This document shows, piece by piece, positions 27,204 through 35,113 of a stretch of DNA of 43,388 bases. Source of the stretch: Mesorhizobium sp. (lineage in GTDB: Bacteria; Pseudomonadota; Alphaproteobacteria; Rhizobiales; Rhizobiaceae); contig SAPZ01000037.1 in assembly GCA_004020875.1 (NCBI GenBank), positions 1 to 43,388 of the forward strand, in the 5' to 3' direction. Position 1 is the stretch's first letter. Each line of letters begins with the position of its first letter. A program made the translations under genes and the position numbers. The notes under the pieces were generated by a model. The model had not been told where the DNA came from. It worked only from the letters and a program-made list of their open reading frames with translations, and did not search any database.

Positions 27204-27797
27204 TCACACGATGGTGTCGAAGAGCCGCAGGATAAAGGATATCTGATAGATCAGCGCCGCCGCGACGAAGGCGATGTGGAAACGTTTGTCCCGCACCCGG
27301 ATCGCGACGAGGCAAAACGCCACGAACACCGGCGTCCGGAACAGATATTCGTTGCCGAAGCGGGCGAAATGCTCGGGGCCCTTGAGCAGCGTGTCGATCA
27401 CATCGAGCAGATAGGTCGCGGCCAGCAGCCCGAAGAACCAGGCGCGGCGTGAATAGAAATAGTCCTCGTAGCTGGTGTAATCGAGCATCGAATCCGGAAA
27501 CAGCAGCGCGCAGAGCAGGAACAGCGTGATGGCGTAGAAGATAATGAAAAGATATTTGCCGAAGGTCCAGTTCTCGATGGCGTAGAGGCCGAACTCCCAC
27601 CACCAGAAGTGCACCAGCATCAACAGCACCGAGGCGACCCAGGCGAGATGCACCGCATAGAGCCGGTATTGGCCGGGATGCTGGACGATGCGGGCGGTTC
27701 CCGAAAGCAGCCGTGTGACACCAAGGCCGATCACCATGCCCATGACGATGCGGATATGCGGGAAGATGTCGTGCTGGGACGCGATTTCGGTGGCCAT
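27204..27797 (-). CDS. Hypothetical multi-pass membrane protein in urease operon
   Basis: A 197-residue hydrophobic protein with about five predicted membrane segments, an unusual WWWEFG stretch and several aromatic residues near segment ends. I do not recognise the family. It lies on the urease strand between ureC (89 bp upstream) and the GST gene (44 bp downstream). The ribosome site before the ATG at 27797 is weak. Urea or ammonium transport is conceivable from position, but no known urea-channel motif is seen. Confidence 0.7.
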   Translation of the reverse strand: MATEIASQHDIFPHIRIVMGMVIGLGVTRLLSGTARIVQHPGQYRLYAVHLAWVASVLLMLVHFWWWEFGLYAIENWTFGKYLFIIFYAITLFLLCALLFPDSMLDYTSYEDYFYSRRAWFFGLLAATYLLDVIDTLLKGPEHFARFGNEYLFRTPVFVAFCLVAIRVRDKRFHIAFVAAALIYQISFILRLFDTIV

Positions 27798-27886
27798 GCG
27801 CGATCACAATGCTGCTGCTTGGCAGCATATTGCAATCGGCGAGCGCGAGCCGCAACGATATTTGCCCGCTCACCGATCAGCCGTTG

Positions 27887-29599
27887 TCAGAACAGGAAAT
27901 ACCGTTGCGCCATTGGCAGCACGGTCGCCGGCTCACAAGTCAGCAGCTCGCCGTCGGCCCGCACTTCGTATGTTTCGGGATCGACCTCGACATGCGGCGT
28001 GGCGTCGTTGAGCACCATGGAATGCTTGCCGATGCCGCCGCGCGTGTTCTCGACCGCGACCATCGCCTTGTCGACGCCGAGGCTGTCCCGCAGGCCGGCA
28101 TCGAGCGCCGCCTTCGAGACAAAGGTCACCGAGGAGTTGGTCAAGGCCTTGCCATAGGCGCCGAACATCGGCCGGTAGTGCATCGGCTGCGGCGTCGGGA
28201 TCGAGGCATTGGGATCGCCCATCGGCGCTGCCGCGATCGAGCCGCCGACCAGCACCATCTCCGGCTTGACTCCGAAGAAGGCCGGATTCCACAGCACCAG
28301 ATCGGCGCGCTTGCCGACCGTGATCGAGCCGATCTCCTTCGACAGGCCATGCGCGATGGCCGGATTGATCGTATACTTGGCGATATAGCGGCGGACACGG
28401 AAATTGTCGTTGTCGCCGGTCTCGTCGGGGAGCGACCCGCGCTGGCGCTTCATCTTGTCGGCGGTCTGCCAGGTCCGGATCGCCACCTCGCCGACGCGGC
28501 CCATCGCCTGGCTGTCCGACGAGATGATCGAGAAGGCGCCGATGTCGTGCAGGATGTCCTCGGCCGCGATCGTTTCCTTGCGGATGCGGCTTTCGGCGAA
28601 AGCGATGTCTTCCGGGATCGACGGCGACAGATGATGGCAGACCATCAGCATGTCGAGATGCTCGGCCAAGGTGTTGACCGTGTAGGGCCGGGTCGGATTG
28701 GTCGAGGACGGGATGACGTTAGGCAGGCCGCAGACCTTGATGATGTCGGGCGCATGGCCACCGCCGGCGCCCTCGGTGTGGAAGGCGTGGATGGTGCGGC
28801 CCTTGATGGCCGCCACCGTGTTCTCGACAAAGCCCGATTCGTTCAGCGTGTCGGTGTGGATCATCACCTGCACGTCGTAATCGTCGGCGACCGACAGGCA
28901 GCAGTCGATGGCCGCAGGCGTCGTGCCCCAGTCCTCGTGCAGCTTCAGCGAGCAGGCGCCGGCCAGCACCATCTCTTCCAGCGCCGCCGGCTTTGATGCG
29001 TTGCCCTTGCCGGACAGGCCGATGTTCATCGGAAAGGCATCGAACGACTGGATCATGCGCGCCATGTGCCAGGGGCCGGGCGTGCAGGTGGTGGCCAAGG
29101 TGCCATGCGCCGGGCCAGTGCCGCCGCCCAGCATGGTGGTGACGCCGCTCATCAGCGCTTCCTCGATCTGCTGCGGGCAGATGAAATGGATGTGCGCGTC
29201 GAAGCCACCGGCGGTCAGGATCTTGCCTTCGCCGGCAATGATTTCCGTGCCTGGACCGACAATGATGGTGACGCCAGCCTGCGTGTCCGGATTGCCAGCC
29301 TTGCCGATCGCCGCGATGCATCCGTCCTTCAGGCCGATATCGGCCTTGACGATGCCGGCAAGCGCGTCGACGACCAGCGCGTTGGTGATGACGGTATCGA
29401 CGGCGCCGCCTGCCCGCGTCACCTGGCTCTGGCCCATGCCGTCGCGGATGACCTTGCCGCCGCCGAATTTGACTTCCTCGCCGTAAACGGTGAGGTCCTT
29501 CTCGACCTCAATGAACAGCTCGGTGTCGGCAAGCCGCACCTTATCGCCGACAGTCGGTCCATACATCTGCGCATAGGCGGCGCGGCTTATCCTGGCCAT
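27887..29599 (-). CDS. ureC: Urease subunit alpha (catalytic)
   Basis: The 570-residue catalytic subunit hydrolysing urea to ammonia and carbamate with two nickel ions. All expected ligands are seen: His136 and His138 (DAHIHF), the carbamylated Lys219 (SLKLHEDWG), His248 (MIHTD), His274 (FHTEG) and Asp362 (SSDSQAMG). The mobile flap Cys321-His322 (MVCHHLSP) is present. Each is offset by two from the Klebsiella numbering. The ATG at 29599 gives the family length; the open frame to 29674 does not add conserved sequence. ureB is not adjacent: two genes on the opposite strand intervene. Confidence 0.98.
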   Translation of the reverse strand: MARISRAAYAQMYGPTVGDKVRLADTELFIEVEKDLTVYGEEVKFGGGKVIRDGMGQSQVTRAGGAVDTVITNALVVDALAGIVKADIGLKDGCIAAIGKAGNPDTQAGVTIIVGPGTEIIAGEGKILTAGGFDAHIHFICPQQIEEALMSGVTTMLGGGTGPAHGTLATTCTPGPWHMARMIQSFDAFPMNIGLSGKGNASKPAALEEMVLAGACSLKLHEDWGTTPAAIDCCLSVADDYDVQVMIHTDTLNESGFVENTVAAIKGRTIHAFHTEGAGGGHAPDIIKVCGLPNVIPSSTNPTRPYTVNTLAEHLDMLMVCHHLSPSIPEDIAFAESRIRKETIAAEDILHDIGAFSIISSDSQAMGRVGEVAIRTWQTADKMKRQRGSLPDETGDNDNFRVRRYIAKYTINPAIAHGLSKEIGSITVGKRADLVLWNPAFFGVKPEMVLVGGSIAAAPMGDPNASIPTPQPMHYRPMFGAYGKALTNSSVTFVSKAALDAGLRDSLGVDKAMVAVENTRGGIGKHSMVLNDATPHVEVDPETYEVRADGELLTCEPATVLPMAQRYFLF

Positions 29600-29781
29600 C
29601 AGCGATTGCTCCCGAAATTCAGCTTGCCAAAAGTAGGGTTGTTTGGGCGTGGGCTGCACATTGTCGCCACCCAATGGTCACGCAATGACCCGCTCGGCGA
29701 CACCTTGAGCGCCCATTTGGACGTTCCTCTCGGGCGCTTGAGGCGGGCGAAACCACTCCAAATCCGATGGAAGGAATATCC

Positions 29782-30159
29782 ATGCGCAAAGCGATAGTTC
29801 TCGCCGCGACCGCAACCCTGATGATGGCGGGCGCCGCGAATGCCCAGCAGCAGCCGACGCCGCTGCCCAGCCCGGCGCCAACCGCTCCGGCCGCGCCGAA
29901 AGCCCAGCCCGGGGTGCCGTCGATCCAGAGCGTCAACGTCGTCGACATCACCGAACTGCCCAAGGACGCGCAGACGCAGGTGAACCAGATCGTGGCGCAG
30001 CGCGGCGATGCCGGCCTGCAGACCTTGCGAAAGTCGATCGACGCCACGCCCAAGGTGAAATCCGCGCTCGAAGCCAAGGGCATGAGCTCGGCGCAGGTGA
30101 TCGCCGCCAGCATGCAGCCCAATGGCGCCCTGACGCTGATTACCAAGAAGGCAAGCTGA
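29782..30159 (+). CDS. Small exported protein of unknown function (Pro/Ala-rich N-terminus)
   Basis: A 125-residue protein with a clear Sec signal peptide (MRKAIVLAATATLMMAGAANA, cleavage before QQQ), a Pro/Ala-rich linker to about residue 50, and a folded-looking C-terminal part of about 75 residues. GGAAGGAA precedes the ATG at 29782; an ATG at 29767 would add five residues. I do not recognise the family. It is transcribed against the urease operon, between ureC and ureB. The signal peptide, ribosome site and a hairpin after the stop argue for a real gene. Confidence 0.7.
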   Translation: MRKAIVLAATATLMMAGAANAQQQPTPLPSPAPTAPAAPKAQPGVPSIQSVNVVDITELPKDAQTQVNQIVAQRGDAGLQTLRKSIDATPKVKSALEAKGMSSAQVIAASMQPNGALTLITKKAS

Positions 30160-30170
30160 TCGCGGGCCCA

Positions 30171-30204
30171 GGCGGGCCGCCTTGCGGTCCGCCAACCATG
30201 TTTT
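30171..30204 (+). terminator. Candidate terminator after the small exported gene
   Basis: GGCGGGCCGC (30171-30180) pairs with GCGGTCCGCC (30184-30193), one G-T pair in a 10-bp stem with a three-base loop, followed by a short TTTT at 30201-30204. It begins 12 bp after the stop codon. Confidence 0.45.
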
Positions 30205-30318
30205 GAAGGGAATGCGGGCCGTGTCGCGGTCCGCTTTCCGGCTTTTGAGGGGAACCACCGGCCAGACCGGACCGTTTCGCTGTTTTCGCCCCTTCACGAG
30301 TTCAGTCAGGAGCGATCG

Positions 30319-30804
30319 ATGGCGAATGATCTGCGCCCTGCAAGATGGATTGCCCTGGTTGCCGCCGCGTTTGTCATGGCCGCGCCTCAGGCGGCATCCG
30401 CTGCGCAGCCGTTGGGCAGCGGCAAGCCTGCCGCCGCAATCGTCGATTCTGATGTTCGTCAGGAGGAGACGCTCTCCAGCACGGAGGCCGGAAAGGTCAT
30501 CACGGCGATCGGCCGCACCCGCGAGAATATCGGGGCGGTGCGCAAGACCACCAAGCTCGACACGGTCGACATCGTGTTCCTGACCGATGCGGCGCGCAGC
30601 GAAGGCGGGCCGCCGCCGGCCATCGAGAACAAGATGAAGCAGCATCAGAAGGACGTCGCCGAGCTGCGTAAGGAGATCGAGGCGAACGCCCTGCTCTTCA
30701 ACGCGATCGATTCGCGGCGCGTGCAGGCCGAGGACGTGCTCGCCGTGGAGTTCGACAATCCGGGGAAGGTCGTCATCTACGCGGCCGCCAAGCCTCCGAA
30801 GTGA
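30319..30804 (+). CDS. Exported protein of unknown function
   Basis: A 161-residue protein with a Sec signal peptide (residues about 1-28, cleavage after ASA) and a mature alpha/beta-looking part containing SSTEAGKVITAIGRTRENIGAVRK, a charged helical stretch around residues 103-120, and FDNPGKVVIYA near the end. AGGAG lies 7 bp before the ATG. No family is recognised. It follows the other exported gene on the plus strand and converges on ureB with a 20-bp gap. Confidence 0.7.
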   Translation: MANDLRPARWIALVAAAFVMAAPQAASAAQPLGSGKPAAAIVDSDVRQEETLSSTEAGKVITAIGRTRENIGAVRKTTKLDTVDIVFLTDAARSEGGPPPAIENKMKQHQKDVAELRKEIEANALLFNAIDSRRVQAEDVLAVEFDNPGKVVIYAAAKPPK

Positions 30805-30824
30805 TGCGAGCACGCCGGCGGCCG

Positions 30825-31130
30825 TCACAGCTTGCCCATCACCTTCTGCTGGAAGCCATAGACCTCGCGCTTGCCGCCGAGCGGCACCAGCGTGACGTCG
30901 CGTTCCTGCCCCGGCTCGAAGCGCATGGCGGTGCCGGCGGCGATGTCGAGCCGCATGCCGCGCGCGCTCTCGCGGTCGAATTTCAGGCCCTCATTGGTCT
31001 CGAAGAAATGATAGTGGCTGCCGACCTGGATCGGCCGGTCGCCGCTGTTGGCGACCTTGAGCGCCACCGTGGGCAGACTCTTGTTCAGCTCGATGTCGCC
31101 TTTTACCGTGATGACTTCACCGGGGATCAT
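30825..31130 (-). CDS. ureB: Urease subunit beta
   Basis: A 101-residue structural subunit of urease, normal length for the separate beta chain. It begins MIPGEVI and contains GDRPIQVGSHYHFFE and the MRLDIAAGTAMRFEPGQ stretch. The open frame extends into hupE, but the ATG at 31130 starts the conserved protein 7 bp after the hupE stop. Its 3' end faces the opposite-strand exported gene, so transcription must pass about 1.2 kb before ureC, or ureC has its own promoter. Confidence 0.97.
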   Translation of the reverse strand: MIPGEVITVKGDIELNKSLPTVALKVANSGDRPIQVGSHYHFFETNEGLKFDRESARGMRLDIAAGTAMRFEPGQERDVTLVPLGGKREVYGFQQKVMGKL

Positions 31131-31137
31131 CGCGCCC

Positions 31138-31731
31138 TCACACCATGCCGAAGGAAAGGCCCACGCCAATAGCCGCGCAAGCGGCGCCGGCGGCGCGCGC
31201 CAGGCCACGGAAGCGCGACCCAAGCCGAAGGCCGGCTGCAATGCCGACGCCGTGGAGCAGCACCGTGGAAATCGCGAAACCGGCCACGTAGTCCAGTCCG
31301 CCGGCATTTTCGGGCACTTCCGTGCCGTGGGCATGGCCGTGGAACAGCGCGAACAGGCCGATGATGGCGATCCCAGCCAGGACCGGCAGGTCGATCGCCA
31401 ATGCTACCAGCAGGCCGAGCGCCACGACGGAAGCAAGGATGGCCGGCTCGACGAAAGGCACCGGCACATGCAGCATGCCGAGCGCGCCGCCGGCCAGCAT
31501 CACGCCGAGGAAGGCGAGCGGCCAGGCCCAGACCGCCTTGCCACCCTTCATCGCCGCCCAGACGCCGACGGCGATCATGACCGTCATGTGGTCGAGGCCG
31601 GACAGCGGATGCGCGAAACCGGCGGCGAAGGACGAGGCGGAGCCTGCGCCGACATGGGCTTCAGCTGGCATGGCGGCGGCCAGGAAAAGGAACGCGGCAA
31701 GTGCGGTTCGTTTCGTCGAGGCGGGGATCAT
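31138..31731 (-). CDS. hupE: HupE/UreJ family nickel transporter
   Basis: A 197-residue inner-membrane protein. The first about 28 residues form a signal-like segment ending in AEAHVG, followed by the family hallmark HPLSGLDHMTVMIAVG and later FALFHGHAHGTE, whose histidines bind nickel; about six membrane segments follow. HupE/UreJ proteins mediate nickel entry for hydrogenase or urease; the urease context makes UreJ the apt reading. ATG at 31731 follows AGGGCAG; a TTG five codons upstream is less likely. Confidence 0.92.
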   Translation of the reverse strand: MIPASTKRTALAAFLFLAAAMPAEAHVGAGSASSFAAGFAHPLSGLDHMTVMIAVGVWAAMKGGKAVWAWPLAFLGVMLAGGALGMLHVPVPFVEPAILASVVALGLLVALAIDLPVLAGIAIIGLFALFHGHAHGTEVPENAGGLDYVAGFAISTVLLHGVGIAAGLRLGSRFRGLARAAGAACAAIGVGLSFGMV

Positions 31732-31755
31732 TTCTGCCCTTTCCAATTGACCTAG

Positions 31756-32010
31756 TTAAGCAGCCTCGCGCGGGCCGCAGCCTTCGGCCTTGAGCACGCG
31801 CCTGGTCGATGGCGGATATTTCGTCAGCTTGGCCGCCGGCCGGATCGGCCGCGGCGCGAAATTGCCGCCGCAATTCGGGCAGACGCCGCCTAGCACGGTA
31901 TCCACGCAGTCGGCGCAGAAGGTGCATTCGAAGGTGCAGATCAACGCATCGGTCGCCTCCGGCGGCAGATCCTTGTCGCAGCATTCGCAATTGGGCCTGA
32001 GCTCCAGCAT
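31756..32010 (-). CDS. DUF1272 zinc-ribbon-like protein
   Basis: An 84-residue cysteine-rich protein matching DUF1272. It has C-E-C-C near the start (NCECCDKDLPP), then CTFECTFCADC and CPNCGGNF, at least eight cysteines arranged in pairs as in a treble-clef or zinc-ribbon fold. The ATG at 32010 has GGTGAGG just upstream; a GTG at 32019 overlapping the ureA stop is also open. It is in the urease operon between ureA and hupE. It may bind zinc or nickel; function is unknown. Confidence 0.85.
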   Translation of the reverse strand: MLELRPNCECCDKDLPPEATDALICTFECTFCADCVDTVLGGVCPNCGGNFAPRPIRPAAKLTKYPPSTRRVLKAEGCGPREAA

Positions 32011-32015
32011 CGGCC

Positions 32016-32318
32016 TCACCTTATGGGTTCATGCACGGTCACCAGCTTGGTGCCGTCGGGAAACGTCGCCTCGACCTGGACGTCGTGGATCATCTCGGCG
32101 ATGCCCTCCATTACCTGGGCGCGAGTGACGACATGGGCGCCGGCCTCCATCAGTTCCGCGACGGGACGGCCGTCGCGGGCGCCTTCGACGACGAAGTCGG
32201 TGATCAGGGCGATGGCTTCGGGATGGTTGAGCTTGACGCCGCGCTCGAGGCGCCTGCGCGCCACCATCGCCGCCATGGCTATCAGTAGCTTGTCCTTTTC
32301 ACGCGGCGTAAGATTCAT
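32016..32318 (-). CDS. ureA: Urease subunit gamma
   Basis: A 100-residue urease gamma subunit of standard length. It starts MNLTPREKDKLLIAMAAMVARRR and contains the KLNHPEAIALITDFVVEGARDG and GIAEMIHDVQVEATFPDGTKLVTVH segments typical of UreA. It follows ureD after 21 bp and abuts the DUF1272 gene. Confidence 0.98.
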   Translation of the reverse strand: MNLTPREKDKLLIAMAAMVARRRLERGVKLNHPEAIALITDFVVEGARDGRPVAELMEAGAHVVTRAQVMEGIAEMIHDVQVEATFPDGTKLVTVHEPIR

Positions 32319-32339
32319 GCAATGTCCCGATACTCAGAA

Positions 32340-33191
32340 TCAGAGTGACCACAATTTGGGCAGGCCCGCCCGTCCATTGAGCAGTTCGACGAGCGGAACC
32401 AGCCGCTTGCGGAGCTGATAGCCGTCGCCGGCGCAGAGCCTCGCAAGAAGCTTGCCAGATCCGCCGACGCTCCAGAAGCTGGCGCCGCCAGCGGCAGAGT
32501 CGCCGATAATGGCGCGGGCCGGCTCGAGCAGGTTTTCCGCTTGCGGCGAAACGAGCAGCAGCGTGGCGACGGCAAGTGCGCCGCTGGCCGCCGCCGGCCG
32601 CCGAAGGGTTGCCGCGATATCCGGACCGATCCGGAAGTCCTCCGCATGGATCAGCGTGCCGCCCTGGCGGATCCGCCAGCGGTCGTGGAAGCTGCCTTGA
32701 ACCGTCCGCTCGCCCATCGCAAGCCGGCCGAACAGCGTTGCTTCCAACACCAATGCCTCCGCATCGTCGGCGAGCTCGACATCCAAGGTACGGGCGAAGG
32801 CGGCGCGATCGAAGACGATGGTTTCCTGAGGCAGCCAGGCGATGCGGCCGCCCGAACCGACCCGCAGGCCGACGCTTGCCTCGGCCCTGTCGGCGGCGGC
32901 GCGATAGACCTTCTCGCAGGCCTGGGTGGTGATGGAGGCGGAAGCGCCGGCGCCGACCTCGATCGCCCAGCCGAGACGGTCGCCGCCGGTCAGCCCGCCG
33001 GCCGTGTTGATCAGCACCGCCTCGAGCGGATCGCTTTCTACCGTCGGCAGGCGGATCTTGGCCGACCCGTCCTGGTAAAGCCGCTGCAGGCGCGTCCGGC
33101 CATCGCTCTTGCCGCAGAAAAGCCTGCCCAGGCCGGCAACACGTTGCGCGGCAGGCGGGACGGGCCGGGATGTCACGGTGTCATCGATCAT
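32340..33191 (-). CDS. ureD: Urease accessory protein UreD
   Basis: A 283-residue accessory protein (UreD/UreH) that binds apo-urease and recruits UreF and UreG for nickel insertion. Typical stretches are DPLEAVLINTAGGLTGGDRL, ITTQACEKVYRA and WLPQETIVFDRA. The ATG at 33191 is chosen; a GTG two codons earlier (33197) is equally open and neither has a strong ribosome site. It is the first gene of the urease operon, divergent from the acyl carrier protein gene. Confidence 0.95.
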   Translation of the reverse strand: MIDDTVTSRPVPPAAQRVAGLGRLFCGKSDGRTRLQRLYQDGSAKIRLPTVESDPLEAVLINTAGGLTGGDRLGWAIEVGAGASASITTQACEKVYRAAADRAEASVGLRVGSGGRIAWLPQETIVFDRAAFARTLDVELADDAEALVLEATLFGRLAMGERTVQGSFHDRWRIRQGGTLIHAEDFRIGPDIAATLRRPAAASGALAVATLLLVSPQAENLLEPARAIIGDSAAGGASFWSVGGSGKLLARLCAGDGYQLRKRLVPLVELLNGRAGLPKLWSL

Positions 33192-33296
33192 GTCCACGCC
33201 TACAGGTTAAGCACTCCGGCGGCTTTGTCGATATATCGCTTGTTGCTTGACATCGTTTTGGTTTCTATAGAGGGAAGCCACCTTGGAGCGGTCGCG

Positions 33297-33332
33297 CGGT
33301 GTCTGGCGAGGTAGCGGTGTCTGGCGAGTTAA
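33297..33332. repeat. Tandem 18-bp direct repeat upstream of the NodF-like gene
   Basis: GCGGTGTCTGGCGAGGTA (33297-33314) is followed directly by GCGGTGTCTGGCGAGTTA (33315-33332), differing at one base. It lies in the 219-bp region between ureD and the acyl carrier protein gene, 79 bp before the latter's start. It could be a binding site array or a leader element; function is not evident. Confidence 0.7.
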
Positions 33333-33410
33333 GGGCAACGGCGTTGTTGGATCCGGGGATAAAAGGGGCGCTGATCAGTTGGCGTCGGGAAACGACAGGG
33401 AAGGAACCGA

Positions 33411-33665
33411 ATGGCTGACCAACTGACGACCGAGATCATCGAAAAGATCAAAGCGCATGCCGATACCGGTGGTGAGGAAATCACCGCCAGCACCGATCTC
33501 GGAACGCTCGGCATCCATTCGCTGGAGTTGACCGAGATCATCTTCGATCTCGAGGAGAAGTACGGCATCGAGATCGAGATGAACACAGTCGATGCCTGGA
33601 GCAATCTCAAGAACGTCGGCGACATGGTCGAGGCGGTTCGCGAATTGATCGCGAAAAAAGCCTGA
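33411..33665 (+). CDS. Acyl carrier protein, NodF-like
   Basis: An 84-residue acyl carrier protein. It resembles NodF at both ends: the MADQLT start and the stretch EIEMNTVDAWSNLKNVGDMV. NodF carries the special fatty acid for lipochitin Nod factors. The 4'-phosphopantetheine serine is Ser37 in GIHSLEL; the residue before it is His instead of the usual Asp of DSL. AAGGA lies 5-6 bp upstream. The gene is followed after 4 bp by a NodE-like synthase, as in nodFE. No other nod gene is in the window, so it may be a chromosomal paralogue serving another acyl product. Confidence 0.85.
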   Translation: MADQLTTEIIEKIKAHADTGGEEITASTDLGTLGIHSLELTEIIFDLEEKYGIEIEMNTVDAWSNLKNVGDMVEAVRELIAKKA

Positions 33666-33669
33666 CTGC

Positions 33670-34878
33670 ATGCAAAAACGCGTCGTCATCACCGGTATTG
33701 GCGGGATTTGCGGGCTCGGCAACGATGCGCCGGCGATGTGGGACGCCATGCGCGCCGGCCGCTCGGCCATCGGCCCGATCGACAATCCGTCGCTGCATGA
33801 CCTCAAGGTCAAGACCGGCTGCGAAATCAAGGAACTGCCGGACCACGGCATCGACCGCAAGCAGGTCGTGTCGATGGACCGTTTCAGCCTGCTGGCGGTG
33901 ATCGCCGCGCGCGAGGCCATGCGGCAGTCCGGACTGACGGCGCATGCCGACAACACCTACCGGATGGGCGCAATCGTCGGCATCGGCGTCGCGGGCTTCG
34001 AGACCATCGAGGAGAATTACCGCGCGATCCTGCTCGAGGGGCGCAATCGCGCCGCCATCTTCACCGTGCCGAAAGTGATGCCGGGCGCGGCCGCCGGCCA
34101 GGTCAGCATGGCGCTCGGGCTGCGCGGCCCTGTCTTCGGCGCCACTTCGGCCTGCTCCTCGGCCAACCATGCAATTTCCACGGCGGTCGACCAGATCAGA
34201 CTTGGCCGTGCCGACGTGATGGTTGCCGGCGGTACCGAAGCGCCCTTGGTGTGGGGCGTGCTCAAGGGCTGGGAGGCACTCAGGGTGCTTTCGCCCGACA
34301 CCTGCCGGCCGTTCTCGGCCGACCGCGCGGGCCTCGTGCTCGGCGAAGGCGCCGGCATGGCGGTGCTCGAAAGCTACGATCACGCGATGGCGCGCGGTGC
34401 CACAATCCTGGCCGAGATCGCCGGCGTCGGGCTTTCGGCCGATGCCTCCGACATCGTCGCGCCGACCGTCGAGGGACCGGAAGCGGCGATGCGTTTCTGC
34501 CTGGCGGATGCCGGGCTCAACCCGGAAGACGTCGACTACCTCAACGCGCATGGCACCGGCACGAAGGCCAATGACCAGATCGAGACCGCCGCGATCAAGC
34601 GCGTCTTCGGCAACCACGCCCCTTCGCTCTCAGTGTCCTCGACCAAGTCGATGCATGCGCATTGCCTGGGCGCTTCCGGCGGGCTGGAGATGATCGCTTG
34701 CGTGATGGCGATCCGCGACGGCATCGTGCCGCCGACCGCCAATTATCGCGAGCCGGATCCTGACTGCGATCTCGACGTGACGCCTAACGTCGCGCGCGAG
34801 CGCAAGGTGCGGGCCGCGCTCAGCAACAGTTTCGCCTTCGGCGGAACCAATGCGGTGCTGGCCTTCAAGGCGGTCTAG
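33670..34878 (+). CDS. Beta-ketoacyl-ACP synthase, NodE-like
   Basis: A 402-residue condensing enzyme of the FabF/NodE type that elongates an acyl chain held on an acyl carrier protein. Catalytic residues are Cys162 (SACSSANHA), His294 (NAHGTGTKAND), Lys326 and His331 (STKSMHAHCLGASGG). The HAHC wording, the DRKQVVSMDR stretch and the ending PPTANYREPDPDCDLDVTPN recall NodE more than housekeeping FabF, which has TGHLLGAAG. The length also equals NodE. It starts 4 bp after the NodF-like gene, so translation is probably coupled. Whether it makes symbiotic or other lipids cannot be read from the sequence. Confidence 0.88.
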   Translation: MQKRVVITGIGGICGLGNDAPAMWDAMRAGRSAIGPIDNPSLHDLKVKTGCEIKELPDHGIDRKQVVSMDRFSLLAVIAAREAMRQSGLTAHADNTYRMGAIVGIGVAGFETIEENYRAILLEGRNRAAIFTVPKVMPGAAAGQVSMALGLRGPVFGATSACSSANHAISTAVDQIRLGRADVMVAGGTEAPLVWGVLKGWEALRVLSPDTCRPFSADRAGLVLGEGAGMAVLESYDHAMARGATILAEIAGVGLSADASDIVAPTVEGPEAAMRFCLADAGLNPEDVDYLNAHGTGTKANDQIETAAIKRVFGNHAPSLSVSSTKSMHAHCLGASGGLEMIACVMAIRDGIVPPTANYREPDPDCDLDVTPNVARERKVRAALSNSFAFGGTNAVLAFKAV

Positions 34879-34967
34879 CCGAAGCCGACCGCTTGACTGT
34901 GTGAGCATGGATAGAACGGTCCCCCGTTTCCCGGAAACGGCGAACCGCTCTATCTCTTTGTTTTTAC

Positions 34968-35012
34968 GCAATTACGGCCGGACACGCGCTCACACTTTTC
35001 CTGGAATTGCTC
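34968..35012. repeat. Intergenic palindromic repeat, family A copy 3
   Basis: GCAATTACGG at the left and CTTTTCCTGGAATTGCTC at the right form the family A inverted repeat with some decay of the left arm. It lies within the 235-bp gap between the NodE-like and GST genes. The bases just upstream (CTCTATCTCTTTGTTTTTACG) probably belong to a larger composite element. Confidence 0.7.
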
Positions 35013-35113
35013 TAGCCGATTGCCGGTGTATTGATCCCGGCCGGCCGCGGACCTAATTCTTGCTCACCCCGCCATGAGCGCTGCCCGGCGCCAGTCCCTA
35101 TCCGGAGTTTTCA

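Noticed and set aside
27160..27873. N-terminal extension of the GST open frame
   Set aside because: It overlaps the membrane protein gene out of frame and has no GST sequence.
29599..30828. 409-codon minus-strand open frame between ureC and ureB
   Set aside because: Low-complexity Arg/His/Leu reading with no domain; it is the antisense of the two exported-protein genes and their gaps.
33248..33272. TTGACA and TATAGA as promoter of the NodF-like gene
   Set aside because: The spacing is 13 bp, too short for a normal sigma-70 promoter; kept only as a weak possibility.
33198..33410. nod box upstream of the NodFE-like pair
   Set aside because: No stretch resembling the long conserved nod-box pattern with spaced ATC-GAT elements was recognised by eye.
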